Shown piece by piece: positions 1-11,611 of a stretch of DNA of 64,000 nt (positions within the stretch are counted from its first letter, which is position 1; each line of letters opens with the position of its first letter). The translations under genes were made by a program, and so were the position numbers. The notes beneath the pieces are model-generated. The model saw nothing but the letters and a program-made list of their open reading frames with translations. It was not told where the DNA came from and made no database searches. Location of the stretch: the NCBI RefSeq assembly GCF_041146795.1, contig NC_135182.1, positions 33,772,509 to 33,836,508 on the forward strand, written 5' to 3'. Source of the stretch: Maylandia zebra. Its lineage: Eukaryota > Chordata > Actinopteri > Cichliformes > Cichlidae.

Positions 1-754
1 TACTCTTGCTGAAACAGATGTGAATATGCTCCTTCTGCAGCTCCACTTCCTTGGAACTAAATACTATCAGTTCCATGGAGACTCATAGACACAGGCATGA
101 TACTCAGGAGATGGTCTTAACAGGCACGGGGGCGTCTTAGGTCACTGCAGAGACATGCCGGTGGATACGCTGCCCCTAAAGACAAGCTGCTAGCTTTGTT
201 AGACCTCAGTTGTCTTCTTTGTCCTGACCCTGTTGCTCAGGTCAGTGAGGTGTTGCATGTTTTCCCAGCTTGATTAAGAGAAAATGAAAGCTGTTCAGTC
301 TTTTCTGCTTTTTAAGGAGCCAGGGATATTATTTAAAGCAAAAAAGCAGCATTACCATTTAGGACACTTACACCTGGGACAAGACTGTTTTAAGATATAC
401 GGTCCAAAGCAGGGTAATGAAGAAAATACATGGCTTCAGATGAATTGAGACAGAAACACTGAAGGTGAAGGAGTTGTTGAATATGGAGACTAAAGCATGC
501 ACAGGGAGCATCATAATGTCGCTCCAGTGAAGCCTGCGAAGCTGCTTCTGGTGACAGATGTCTATGAAGCTGATGCTTCTCTGAATTAAAGAGGAAGGTA
601 AGAAGTGTCCTTGCTTGCATTAAAGCTCTCCAGAATCTATTTAACACAGCTATTTAGAAAATCCGTGTACATCCCAGACAAAGGTTTATCAATTAATTTT
701 GTAATTAATATGAAATTCATTATCAGTGATTAAGCTCTTGGTATTCCACATCTT
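1..754. other. intergenic, no feature seen
   Basis: No ORF here resembles a known protein on either strand, and I recognise no repeat family. The short ORFs are of chance length for AT-rich DNA. Confidence 0.5.
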
Positions 755-1125
755 GATTTTCTTGAGGTCTAGGCTGCTGGGGGCTTCCCATGATTCACTC
801 TGGCTCTCTTCTACAGCATGTTTTTGTCCTTTCTTCCTCCCCTCACTCCCAAACGGTCGCAGCAGATGGCCCCGCCCCTCCCTGAGCCTGGTTCTGCCGG
901 AGATTTCTTCCTGTTAAAGGGGAGTTTTTCCTTCCCACTGTTGTCAAAGCGCTTGCTCATAGGGGGGTCGTCTGATTGTTGGTGTTTTCTCAGTTTTCTC
1001 TGTATTACTGTACGGTCTTCACAACATAAAGCGCCTTGAGGCAACTGTTGTTGCCTCAACTGTTGTTGTGATTTGATGTATAAATCAAAATTAATTGCAT
1101 TAATTAATTAATTGCATGTTCTCCT
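755..1125 (+). mobile_element. LINE 3' end (L2/Rex-type 3' UTR copy)
   Basis: The stretch carries the hallmarks of a very abundant teleost LINE 3' UTR: a 'gggggcttcccatgat' block near 780, 'gcagatggccccgcccctcc' near 861, 'tcttcctgttaaag' near 906, 'ttttccttcccactgt' near 928, and an end block with 'aaagcgccttgaggcaact' near 1027. The same 3' UTR sits downstream of a reverse-transcriptase remnant at 18.6-19.3 kb on the minus strand, which is the basis for calling it a LINE end. No reverse transcriptase is attached here, so this is a 5'-truncated copy. Confidence 0.75.
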
Positions 1126-1639
1126 TTGCTTGTCCTCCACAGTCCAAACACATGCATGTTAAGCTAACTGGTGAATCTAAATTGTCTCTAAGTGCTATCT
1201 CTATCCCCTGGAAACCTGCACAGGGTGTACCCTGTCTCTTGCCCTATGACAACTAAATTATTGTTGAGAAAATAGATGGGGAAAAACTGACAAAGAATAG
1301 AACAAAGCAATGGGCAATCATACTGTATTTAACAGATACAATGAAGAAGTTACCATCCACATTTGTAGACTTAATGGGGGGGATACACGAAATCAGCTCA
1401 GAAATACTAACATAAGGAAAACAGGGTTCTTGCTATTTTGTTGACATTAAAGTGAGTAAAATCTCACCACTTCCTTACACCTCCCACATTAAGAGCTATT
1501 GAGGATATCTTGAAAATGTTCCCGGTAAGTGCTATTCGCGTTGCTGTTAGGCGCCATTAGCTGCTGTTAGTAAAACCTTTGAAGTTTACCTAACACCATC
1601 CGACTCAGATAATTAGCAAAAAAAAGTTATAATATAATA

Positions 1640-2375
1640 TGAGAAAAGGAAACAAAATCCAATAAAGACCTGACACAGGACCTGATAGATGCATCTGAAC
1701 TTTAAGTCGATCCTACTCTACTGTTCTCTGAAGCATCATCAGAAATGGTCTCAGTGAAAGGGTGGCCGTTCTAAAGGAGGTGAAACAGAAAGAAAAAGCT
1801 GAGGTGTGCAAAATTAAACAAGAGCTACACTGATTTTCAGTCAAGGTCTTTTACAGAGTGATGAATGCAAATGTGAATTTGTTTTTGGTGTATATGGAAG
1901 AGGTCAGGAGGGAAGTCCAGCAATGAGTTTCTGCAGCCATTTGTAAAACATAGCGGAGGCTCTTTTATGGTTTTAGGCTGCATTTCAGTCAGTGGTGTTG
2001 GGGATCTTGTCAAAATTGATGAAGTGATGAATACAGAGACATGCCATCAGATTTAGAGTCACAATGCAATACCATCTGGAAAGCATCTTATCGGTAACAG
2101 GTTCATTTTTCAGCACAACAATGATCCCAAACACACTGCCAGTGTACTAAAACCATACCCGGAAATAAAAACCCATGATGGAACACTAACAGTCATGGAC
2201 TGGCCTCCCCAGAGCCCGGACCTCAGCATTACTGAAGCTGTGAAGGATCAAAAAAATCAGAAAAATCCAATCTGAATGTCCTTTAAGAAGCCTGGAGAAC
2301 TGTTCCAAAAACAACAGTCACACCAAATACTGACTTTCAAGCTCATTAAAATTGTACAAACTCTGTTTTTACCTT
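1640..2375 (+). mobile_element. decayed Tc1/mariner transposon (transposase relic)
   Basis: The plus strand keeps the order of a Tc1-like transposase gene, broken by stops and frameshifts. Recognisable pieces are 'catcatcagaaatggtctc' near 1733, the 'gtggtgttggggatcttgtc' block near 1993, a region around 2110-2140 encoding FxxxNDPKHTAS (second catalytic Asp of DD34E), and 'tggcctccccagagccc' near 2200 encoding WPPQSPDL. The glutamate-containing segment that follows reads as TEAVKD. Terminal inverted repeats are not clear. It is a dead copy in intergenic DNA. Confidence 0.85.
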
Positions 2376-3610
2376 AAATGCTATATTTTCATGAATGTTC
2401 TTGCATATTTAAAAAAAATACTGCACCTATACACACCGAAATTTTGGGACTTCCACTTTACCAAAACCCTGGAGAGACAGGACTGGTGACAAGGTTTCAT
2501 GTCACCGTGAAAGATGAGTCACCATGCTTAATTTCTATTCAGCGCCCTCGAACTTTAAACATCATATTTAAATCTCATTCCTTTGTGCTGAAGCTCATCA
2601 GGAACGTCTCATGTGAGATGGTGCATGGTGAGTATCTTTATACAAACAAATCAAAAGCGGGTATGTGGAAAAGATTTGCTCAAACACCGATCTAACTTTC
2701 TCTGGAAACCCTCTGTTCATTACTCAAAGTCTAAATATTCCATTGTGAAAGTAACAATACGCACAAGTTGAAAACATGCAATAAGCAGATGTAGTTGAGG
2801 AAATTTTATTTCTCAACTTGGTGACTCATCAAATTTAAATAAAGTTCTTCTTTTCTCCACAGCATCCTGTAGCATCTCAGCCTTACTGCAAGGGAATAAG
2901 GTAACTGACAAAGCCTTCCCAGCAGAGTTTAAGGATTAATTTCTCCTACACCGACAGCAGATGGGCAGATTTTCTATCACAATAACACGCAAATATTTAA
3001 AAGACCATTAAAAATACTTTAGTGTGACTGACAGCTTGTCAAACACTGCACTGTCCTGTTGAAGTAAATCCGACTCATCTGTTTATTGCTCATAGGTACA
3101 AACAGTTCTAAATAATCCTTTGCTATTTTATGACTACTTGACCTCAGCTCGATCGGCATTTTTAATCAACAGCATTGAATTAATCCGACCTTAGAACGCA
3201 GCAAAGTCACACATTGCGGCTCACACCAAAAGCTTCAGCATCTGAAAACAATTAAATGTCTGGTTTCCAGGAGGGGCTGATTTGCCAGATGACAGTTGCA
3301 GTGGAGGGAGCGCTCTTACCCCGTGAGTGCCCCACTGCATGCCCAAATCATACCGCCAGTGCACATTAGCAATGAGGCCTGAATGATTTTTAATTACAAA
3401 GCAAAAGAAAACAGCATTTGAGAATAAAAGAAAAAACTCTGAAAATATTCAGATGTATTTGCTGACGTGAGAAGTGCATTCTTGTCTGGTGCTCCACATT
3501 GTCTCTCTGTGGTGCCATCTCATAGACTGCATGGCTAATCCAAAACGGCACTTAAGACTGAGCTTAGACAGTAGGTTGGAGTTTTATTTCTTGCAGTGCT
3601 TGCCAAGCGT
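2376..3610. other. intergenic, no feature seen
   Basis: AT-rich sequence without recognisable coding potential or repeat. The 105-codon ORF at 2378-2695 has no similarity that I recognise and starts at the edge of the Tc1 relic. Confidence 0.45.
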
Positions 3611-3621
3611 CTTACGTTTGA

Positions 3622-4000
3622 TATTAAAGGAACTGTTTGACATTTTTGGAAATATACTTTACTGCAAGAGCAACAAGAGGAGATCAATACCTCTCTTATG
3701 CTAGTAAGTGTGTAGCTTAACTTAGCGCGAAATCTAGAGACTAATAAAAAAGGCTTCTCTACAGCCGTCCAGTCTGGTGGAGGGTAGCACCTCTAACGTT
3801 TGCTGATTAACATCTTTCACTTTACTTAGTAAAAATGTCAAGCCAGCATTTGATGACAGTTCATGTCACAGACTTTATCTTTGCTTTGTGCAGTAATTTC
3901 ATGAACCAACTGCTGATTTACTGGCAATACAAAGCTGACAGCAAAACTCCAGGAAGTTCCTGGACTTTGACGAGAGATTGCCAGAAATGTAAAATGTTTC
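3622..4000 (+). repeat. old dispersed teleost repeat (degenerate)
   Basis: Several blocks match, from memory, a common fish interspersed repeat: 'aaaggaactgtttgacattt' near 3626, 'ggagatcaatacctctctta' near 3680, 'gtgtagcttaacttagc' near 3710 and 'agcacctctaa' near 3785, ending in a 'ccaggaagttcctgg' palindrome near 3948. The family class (MITE or SINE) cannot be set from one diverged copy. Confidence 0.4.
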
Positions 4001-4134
4001 ACCCTGCTCGCAGTCCTCTTGCTTTAGCAATGCAGTCATCTGATATAAAATAAAGCTATTACTTTATGTGGCTAATAAGAAGTATTTGCTGGTTTTGGTT
4101 TATATATATAGAAACTTTACAAACTTTCCAAAGC

Positions 4135-4205
4135 ACAGGAGCTTCCCATGATGCTCTCTGGCTCTCTTATATGCATATGTATATATATACATACATATAC
4201 ATATA
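4135..4205 (+). repeat. LINE 3'-end fragment followed by TA/CATA microsatellite
   Basis: The block 'agcttcccatgatgctctct' at about 4140 matches the start of the LINE 3' UTR seen at 755-1125, but only about 35 bp remain. It runs directly into an alternating tata/cata tract. Confidence 0.4.
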
Positions 4206-6010
4206 TACAAACCCCCTAGACTAGCCAGGGGACGTAGCTACATACAGCATGAATAATAACTGTAGGATATGATGGGATGATTAATATTACAGTTCAGATG
4301 CAAACTGCATTGAATCCACAGTTATCACCCTATCAAGTCACTTGGCAGAACAAAGGAAAGTCCCCTGTGGAGGCTGTGGGGCTATGACTGGTGTCTGAGC
4401 TCATGGTTATCACGCAATGCCCTAATTCTGCAATATTTCAAAGTGAAAAACAGCAATAACAAAAAAAGCCGCACATTCAGGGCTTTATGAGCTAAAGATG
4501 CTTTTGTTCTGTGCAACAGTATCTTTCATTCCTGTAGTGTTTTTCACAGTATGTGCGGACTTGGAAGATGACAAGTCCTAGTTAGAAGACTTCTGGTTTA
4601 ATGTACTTTTTTCTATTAAAGAAAATCCAACTATCAATACACAAGCTTTATTAAGCAGCTTCCCAATATGGTTTCCCATTTGGATTTAATTCAATGGTTC
4701 ATGCTGTAGGTGTTAGAATTTAATAAGAGGTTCAACTGCTGCCAAGGACTAAGCCCACCCTTATCCTTGAGTAGGGTTTATGCTGGAACCTTTCATAGAG
4801 ACAATAAAAAGGCAAGGCTGAAAAAAGATGGAGAGAAAGTGGTGGGCTGGAGGACAGAAGGAATAAAGATCGGCAAACAAAAAGGTTATAAGAAACAGAT
4901 TGCTAAACATAAACACCAATCAGTTGACAGAAACAGGAAATTGGATTCCCAGGAGGTGGAAAATGCATCCAGTATCAATGATTCATTGTATTTCTCCTGC
5001 TACAGTCGGAGGAGAAAAAAAGGTCTGGCAGAATAGGAAAGAATGAAATAGAGCTGGAAATAAGAAAGAAAGAGAGTTAAAAAGGAAAGAGTCAAAGTAA
5101 AAGATTGCAAGAGCCTCATCTCTGATCTTCAGAGATCACAACAGAAGCACCTTTTCTGGCTGTGGTGAAGAATTGGAGCTCCTTCTTTCTTCCTCTAATG
5201 AGCTCTCCAGCATATCTTTAACTGTACTTAGTCCTCCAAGGACACAGAGAAGAGTCAGGACTACTGAGGCCCAGAACCATCACTTATATTTTTCCAAGGT
5301 AAATAGACTTGTCTGACTTATCTCTGTTCAGTTTCCCTTCAGTAGCCCACATTTCTGTAATTCAAGCATTTCCAGCTTTCAGTCTGTTCAGTCACGATTG
5401 CGTCCAACTTCTGAGGAATAGTATCTTCATTCTGCTCAGTTCAACAAGAAACATCTAACTTTTGTGTTGAACAACTTCTCAAAGTGGAATTTGCTTCTTT
5501 AATTGCTTCTCAGCAGAAGGTAACATACCGTGAATCACAGCTGAACTGAAAACGGCGCTCTCAGTCACGACTCAAGCTTCTGATTCAGTGAGAGACGGCG
5601 ATTAGTCACAGCAGCAGCTTTTCTCTGGAAATTCAATAGAGCATGAGCAGGTACTGAACGCTGTCTCTGTCTCCATGTATCTGGTTCTAAGGAAAGACAA
5701 TGACTGAAGAAACATAACAGGACATGTTTTTCACAACACGCCTCATATTGTAGGCTGACATTGCAATCTTAACTTCAGAGTTTAATTATCTTATCATGCT
5801 GTATGACTTTTTGTTGGAAGAACCACATGTAGACCTTAACATGTATGGAGTTGGCAAATGAGAAGACTGTTAAGAGTAGAGTATAACTGCAGCTTCTACA
5901 TGCAGGAGGATGTCATTCATTGTTTTGTGGATAATCTTTTTAAATCATGATTTTCTTATAAGGATAATGAAAAAGTTCAGAGTGAATCCAGTTCCCTTAG
6001 TTATGCTGAG
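4206..6010. other. intergenic, no feature seen
   Basis: No recognisable gene or repeat. A lysine-rich ORF of 108 codons (4710-5036) has no recognisable domain and low-complexity composition, so I do not call it. Confidence 0.4.
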
Positions 6011-6014
6011 GTAG

Positions 6015-6512
6015 ATCTGGGTATCTGGGGGCTTCCCATGATGCACTGAGCATTTCTTCTTCTCTCCTCTTAGTGCAGCAGTCCCCAACCTTTTTTGTGC
6101 CACAGACTGGTTTACGTCTGACAATATTTTCACAGACAGGCCTTTAAGGTGCTGCAGATAAATACAACAAAATCAAACCAGTACTGGTACCAAAAAAAAG
6201 AAGATTTATTCACAACACACGGGAAAAGACTCAGGGAAACAGAGTTAATTATAAAAACGATAACGATAAAAATCCTGAAAACCATAAGTCTCACACCCGA
6301 GCCTCAACTCTCGCGGCGCCGTACCAAACGACTCATGAGCCGGTACCGGTCCGTGGCCCGGGGGTTGGGGACAGCTGTCTTAGTGTGTTTATACACCACC
6401 CACCACCCTGCATGTTATCATTAGTTATTATTAATTTTTTCTCTCTTCGACAGTGTGTCTTTTGTTCTGTCTTCTTCCCCTCACCCCTAAATTAATCACA
6501 GCAGATGGCTTA
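6015..6512 (+). mobile_element. LINE 3' UTR copy interrupted by a hAT MITE
   Basis: The left part (about 6015-6073) contains 'gggggcttcccatgatgca', the start of the LINE 3' UTR. The right part (6386-6512) continues the same consensus with 'ctctcttcgacag', 'tctgtcttcttcccctcacccc' and 'cacagcagatggct'. The two halves are separated only by the element at 6074-6377 plus its target duplication, so the LINE copy is the older insertion. Confidence 0.6.
6074..6377. mobile_element. non-autonomous hAT element (MITE) with 8-bp target duplication
   Basis: A 304-bp element bounded by inverted termini: the left end reads CAGCAGTCCCCAACC and the right end read inward is CAGCTGTCCCCAACC (13 of 15 identical). 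It is flanked on both sides by the direct repeat TCTTAGTG (6066-6073 and 6378-6385), the 8-bp duplication size of the hAT superfamily. There is no transposase inside. It contains a GC-rich 'gccggtaccggtccgtggcc' stretch near the right end. Confidence 0.88.
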
Positions 6513-7925
6513 AGTTCAATTCTAGAAGATGTTGTGATTGTAGGTTGCTCTTCTTAAGAAAAATAAAAGCAAAAACAAAGTTGAGCAACTGTCCAAAAGT
6601 GTGGGTGTTGTCACACAGTTGTTTGCAACATATTAACAACATATGCCAAAATGCACATAAACAACATCCGAACCTGCTCCTTGTCTCTGTTCCCATCATT
6701 CCTCTCTTCTGTGGTTGACGTTTAGTCAGTGGTGTCATGTTGAAATGAACATTTTAGTCAGTGGACTTCCTGCTGAATCACCTGACACAATGGAGCCATC
6801 TAGCCAATTTGATGAGTCACTGCATTCATTAAAAAGGGAAAAAAAAGGATAAAAAAGTCATGACATGTCACATGGTGAATTACAGTGAACGCTGAACCTC
6901 CCAATTATTGCATTAACTTCAAACAGAATGTAAGTCGGCTACAGCAAAAATGGTCAAAAACAAACGTTTCAAACGCTCAGTGTGACTCATGACAGAAGCC
7001 ACAACAACAGAAAATGTATTTTCCTTCACTTCAAATTATTTGAAGTGAAATATTTTTGGTGAGGGTTTCCCAGTCCCAAAAGCTAACCACTGAAAACACA
7101 AAGTTTAATTATACAACATGAAATCCTTGTTTGACAATGAAACCGCAGAGTCTCCGGCTTAAAATGAAACTAAACTAAAATCAAGCCTGACAGCAGTTTT
7201 AGTTGAGACCCTGTGAAGATGGATTGGGTCTTCCTACTGTTCTAGAGGAGTCAAGCTGCTATGTTTTGGATAGCATGCAATCTAACCTTGCTCTGTGAAA
7301 GGTAGAGGGCAGTTGATCTGCACATGGCATGAAAGAAGTCCTGTCATTTTTGAAGGCCTAACCTTACAACTGCCCCCTCACGGCCAGGAGGAAGCTTGGC
7401 CTTACAACCCGGAGACTAGCACCGGGGGCTCGAGGCCAAACTGGCAGGAGACACAGCGTTTTGGGGGCAATGAAAAATAATTTCCTCCCGAAGATGGGCC
7501 CCAGGGGAACCGGCTTGGCCCAAAGTAGAGGAGTGTGAGCCATGCAGCAGGAATTCCAAGGCAGGGTGACTGAGAACGTCAGAGGGAAATGTCAAAGACA
7601 GACGGCGGCGTCAGGCTGCTGTACCCTGGATCTGTTTACTCAATGCCTGATTAAACTGCACCATGAAGGAATTCAACGACCAGAGAGCAGCGTGAGTCAA
7701 ACATCATGCACTAAACCTCTAATGTACCGTGCAGACAGTTCAGCTTCACAGTGTTTGACATTGACATAATGTTGGTTTATAAATATAATTATTGCTACTC
7801 TCTATAAGAGGGAGAAATGGGAATGTTCAGAATCCTGCATCCCTTCTCCAATTTATGACCACCATTATTGCTCACAATTAACTTTCTATATTTTTTCTAA
7901 TTGGGTGGAAATGGCAGGTAGTTAG
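6513..7925. other. intergenic, no feature seen
   Basis: No gene recognised. The segment around 7590-7700 looks less AT-rich and could be a conserved non-coding element, but nothing in the single sequence proves it. Confidence 0.4.
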
Positions 7926-7971
7926 GCAGGCAGGCAGGCAGGCAGATAGATAGATAGACAGATAGATAGAT
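7926..7971 (+). repeat. compound microsatellite (CAGG)n-(GATA)n
   Basis: Six CAGG-type units run directly into GATA/GACA units. A simple-sequence tract, likely length-polymorphic. Confidence 0.9.
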
Positions 7972-10900
7972 TTGAACAGGACACATGATTTGTACTCTGT
8001 TATGTATAAAGATGTTTGAATTCAGGCAACAAAAGTTCCAGATGGCAAAGTAACTGTGGCAGGTTTTCCGCATTTTCCTCTTGTCAAATCAGCTGGACAT
8101 TTAAAGCTTGGAAATATGGCTACGATGGAAAGTCATCCTCCTTTTGAATGTCCATCTCTGTGGTTTAATGTGGAGAGGGCGACTGGTATTTTACAACGGA
8201 TATTATTGAGCTCTTTGAGGTCAGTTATGTCCTTAAAACAATGAAGTAAAATATTTTTGTGTCTGCTTAATGTCCTGGCTTTGCCCACGTTAGCTAAATT
8301 TATACCATCCACCCTACAGATTTTTTTTTCTCTGGTGAGGAGACAAGAAACAGTAAGAAACAGAGAGGTCACGACCTTTACAGAAGCCAGCACTCAGCTG
8401 TATAAAGCTTTCCACTTTCCCAGGCACTTGTTTCAAGGCCCCAGACTTCAAAGAGCACTTGAAAAGGTAGAGATATCTACCCCAGCCCCACATCCACTCC
8501 CCATTTACACAGGAGGAAAGTGGAGCAATCTGGTTCATATTATTTGATAAGCATCCCATATTCTCAGAGGCATTTTAATGACCTGCGGCCAGTGTTTTCA
8601 TGGTCCTGGCGTTAACTCTCCAATGACACTTAGGGAGCATGCACATGGAAAGGCCTCGACTGAGAAAGGCTAGCGAGATCTTTATTACACAACGACAACC
8701 AGCGGGTACAAAGGAAAAGATCAGTTTTCCTTTTTCTCCCAGACCGCTGGTATTCGTTATGTATCTTCTTTTTCCATCTGTCCGTTTATTTTTCGCTGTC
8801 TGGAGAAGGCAGGGTGAGCGTGTGTTCTTCTCCCACTGTGACTGTACGGGCGTGTACTGATGGCCATCAGGAGGGACAGTTTGTGTATTGTTTCAGGCCT
8901 CGTGGCATGTCTGCTGTCACGGCCGGCCTTGGAAGAGGTTTTCCTCAAGCCCGTGTGTTTCAGCATCCTGACAAAACGCAGTCTGTGAGGTCTTTAGCAT
9001 CTGTGTCAAACCAGACACTTATAACTTTAGACCAAAAACAAAGGGCTTTCACCGCATAGAGTGAAATCAGCGCAAAGATTCATCTGAGCTCCGGTAATGG
9101 CCACCCAAGAACAGCTGTCATGCGTATGTGAGGAGTGAGTAATCACTGAAGAAATTGGGGGGAAAAAATGTATAGCAATTTCTCACAGATGTTATCAATT
9201 GTCCAAAAACATCACATTGATTGCCTAATTTCATTCATGTTGAAACACATTTTTTCAACCTGGAAGATGACGTTCGATTATTGAACAGCACGCTCGCAGA
9301 CTGTGGACTGTGAGATGTCCATGATGATGCCAAGAGATCTGAAGTAATACTCAGTGACTATCATCGTCCCAAACGTTTGTCATCACCATCGAGTTGCACC
9401 TAAGTGATTGCACAAATAACCAGCGGTGCAAATGCGATACGCCCAGCAAAGTTCATCACAAAAACAATTCCTCAGGGCATCTACTCTCCACGAAGCATCA
9501 TAAAAGGAAGCTTCACACCAGCATTTATCAGTTTTCGGATGAAACATTTTGCCACTTTTCCAGTCTCCTTTCCCATCCTCTCATCAGCATACAGCTGCAT
9601 TGTTTGCCTTCATCAAGCAGCGCCACAAAAGCCGAGTCTCACCCTTTGGGGGCTGGTGTTCGGCCTCATTTACCGACATCAGAGTTTGTTTGTGTGGATG
9701 AGTTATGGACTTACTCTGCTGGTATGTTCTTTTTGTGGTGATTACAAAGACCTATACAGCGACTGGGAAGCTTCCTCCACGCTGTCACACAGTCACTTCT
9801 TTGTTCGAAGCAAACTTTGAAGAGGTGGTTCTTTACACAGCAAGCACCCCGATCTCCCAATAACCCCGCTTACCCCCCACAACTGTAAACCTGCCAATCC
9901 CTCTGGACCCCCCTGACATCTTAACAAAGTCAAACAAAAAGTTCTCTGGCCCAAACATAAGGCTTTTACTGTTGGATCTGGAATATGTATTTATCACTCT
10001 TGTTCATAGTGTGTATATTTTTTGGAATAATGCTTCTGAGAATCCACATTTTCTTTGCCTCTAGGGAAGTTCGGGGCTGGGGAGCAGGGTGTTGTCGGTG
10101 GTGGTGGGGGGAACTAGTCACGATGTGGTTTTTTCATGCAATCCTGCATCCTGATTTTCTTTTAATGTGTTTCGAAACAGATTGCGCGGTCCAAGTGACA
10201 GTGCCCGGTCTGAGCAGCTCTACACGGGTTTGATTTTTTGCCCCACGCCTGTCCGTAATTTTCCTTTTTTCTTTCCTGTCTGAGAAAATGTGTTGTGGAT
10301 TCCTGAGCTGCAGCATATTGTAAATTGAGTGTAAAATGTCAGAACCATTTGAATTATTAGGATCGATGCATCACGATCGAAATATGCAGATTTGGCCTCT
10401 TTTATCTTTTTTTATACCCAGACTTCTATGTCCAAGTTTGAGGGAGATGAAACAGGAGGAAGAATTTTCCATGACACAGATGGTCACAGTGGTTCATCAG
10501 GTGAGCCATCGATTCTGTGCAGTTCTGTGTCTCAAAGTTTCTTAAACTTACACTGATGCTTTAGAGCCAGCCCAAAAATGTTGTGTAAAATAAGCCAGAC
10601 CAGATAAACAGAAATGCAGATAATGTTTTTTAGGCATAACAATAGATGGTAGACCAGAATTTCCTGCCTTCGAGATTCTGTGACCACAATCATATTTGCA
10701 AACACTTATCGTGGTTTGGGTGTACATACTTCAGTGCCAGATGTAGCTCGAGCGACAGAGATGAAGCAATCAGATGACTCAAAAACATATTTACATTTTA
10801 ACACATTAAATTATTAGGTTAATGTATTATAGTGGTATTTGTTACATTTACCTGTGTGTAAAAACTGAAACTGTTTTTTAAAAGTTTTTAAATAAGCATC

Positions 10901-11065
10901 TGCGCATTTCTTATTTTCAGTCTTTGGTTTCTGGAAGGTTTTTGCATTTAATTAGTTTTAAATGGATAAAATCAACATAGTCTAGAGCTAAAACATTCTT
11001 GGTCCAAGATTCATTTTTCTCCTCCTGAGAGGAATTTACATGTTCTCCCTGAAAATCACTCCCAT
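7972..11065. other. intergenic, no gene recognised
   Basis: Several ORFs of 60-138 codons overlap on both strands (for example 9394-9820), but none has a recognisable domain or convincing splice-site context. No repeat family was recognised. Confidence 0.4.
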
Positions 11066-11069
11066 CCTC

Positions 11070-11302
11070 GCAGCAGATGCAGATGCCCGTGCCGAACCTG
11101 GAGGTTTTTTCCTGTTAAAAAGGAGTTCCCACTTCCCACTGTCGCCAAGTGTTACCCATACGGTTTTTGGGGTTTTCTCTTACAAAATAAAGCACTATGA
11201 AGCACTTTGAGTAGAAAAGTGCTGTACAAGAACCAGTCTATTTACCATTTAGGGTACTGTTGTTGTGATTTGGTCCTATATAAATGAAACTGAGTTTAAT
11301 TG
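11070..11302 (+). mobile_element. LINE 3' end (diverged copy)
   Basis: The order of blocks follows the LINE 3' UTR at 755-1125: 'cgcagcagatg', 'ttcctgttaaaaaggag', 'cttcccactgtcgcca', then 'gttgttgtgatttggtc' and 'tatataaatgaaactgag' at the end. The 'ccgtgccgaacctggaggt' segment is diverged from the usual 'gagcctggttctgc'. A short extra segment lies near 11190-11260. Confidence 0.65.
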
Positions 11303-11535
11303 CTTCTGTGCTCCCACAGTCCAATTATAAGGCTCTTACATAGACTGTTGGCTGCACAAAATAAGCTGGATAAAGTGATAAGAAACTTGGTGAAGGAATT
11401 ACAAAATCATTCCGATTTGCTGCTCGACTATAATGCATATAGTGCAGACAAAAAAGAAAAAAAAATAATGCATTTGCTTCAGGAGGCGTCAGGAATCTTC
11501 TGCATCAATGCCAAGTGCATTAATAATACGATGAC

Positions 11536-11536
<1 letters not shown>

Positions 11537-11611
<75 letters not shown>
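11537..11611 (+). repeat. (TCAA)n microsatellite
   Basis: About 18 near-perfect TCAA units followed by 'gtctttatttacacacacac'. The spurious SINQSINQ-type ORF across it comes from the repeat. Confidence 0.95.

Noticed and set aside
6149..6424. 91-codon ORF
   Set aside because: It lies mostly in the hAT MITE, which has no coding function.
9394..9820. Two overlapping plus-strand ORFs of 115 and 138 codons
   Set aside because: No recognisable domain, two frames equally open, and no supporting splice or family similarity; most likely chance ORFs.
11537..11611. Regular short repeats that might suggest an array
   Set aside because: A plain tetranucleotide microsatellite without spacers; not a CRISPR array, and the genome is a vertebrate's.
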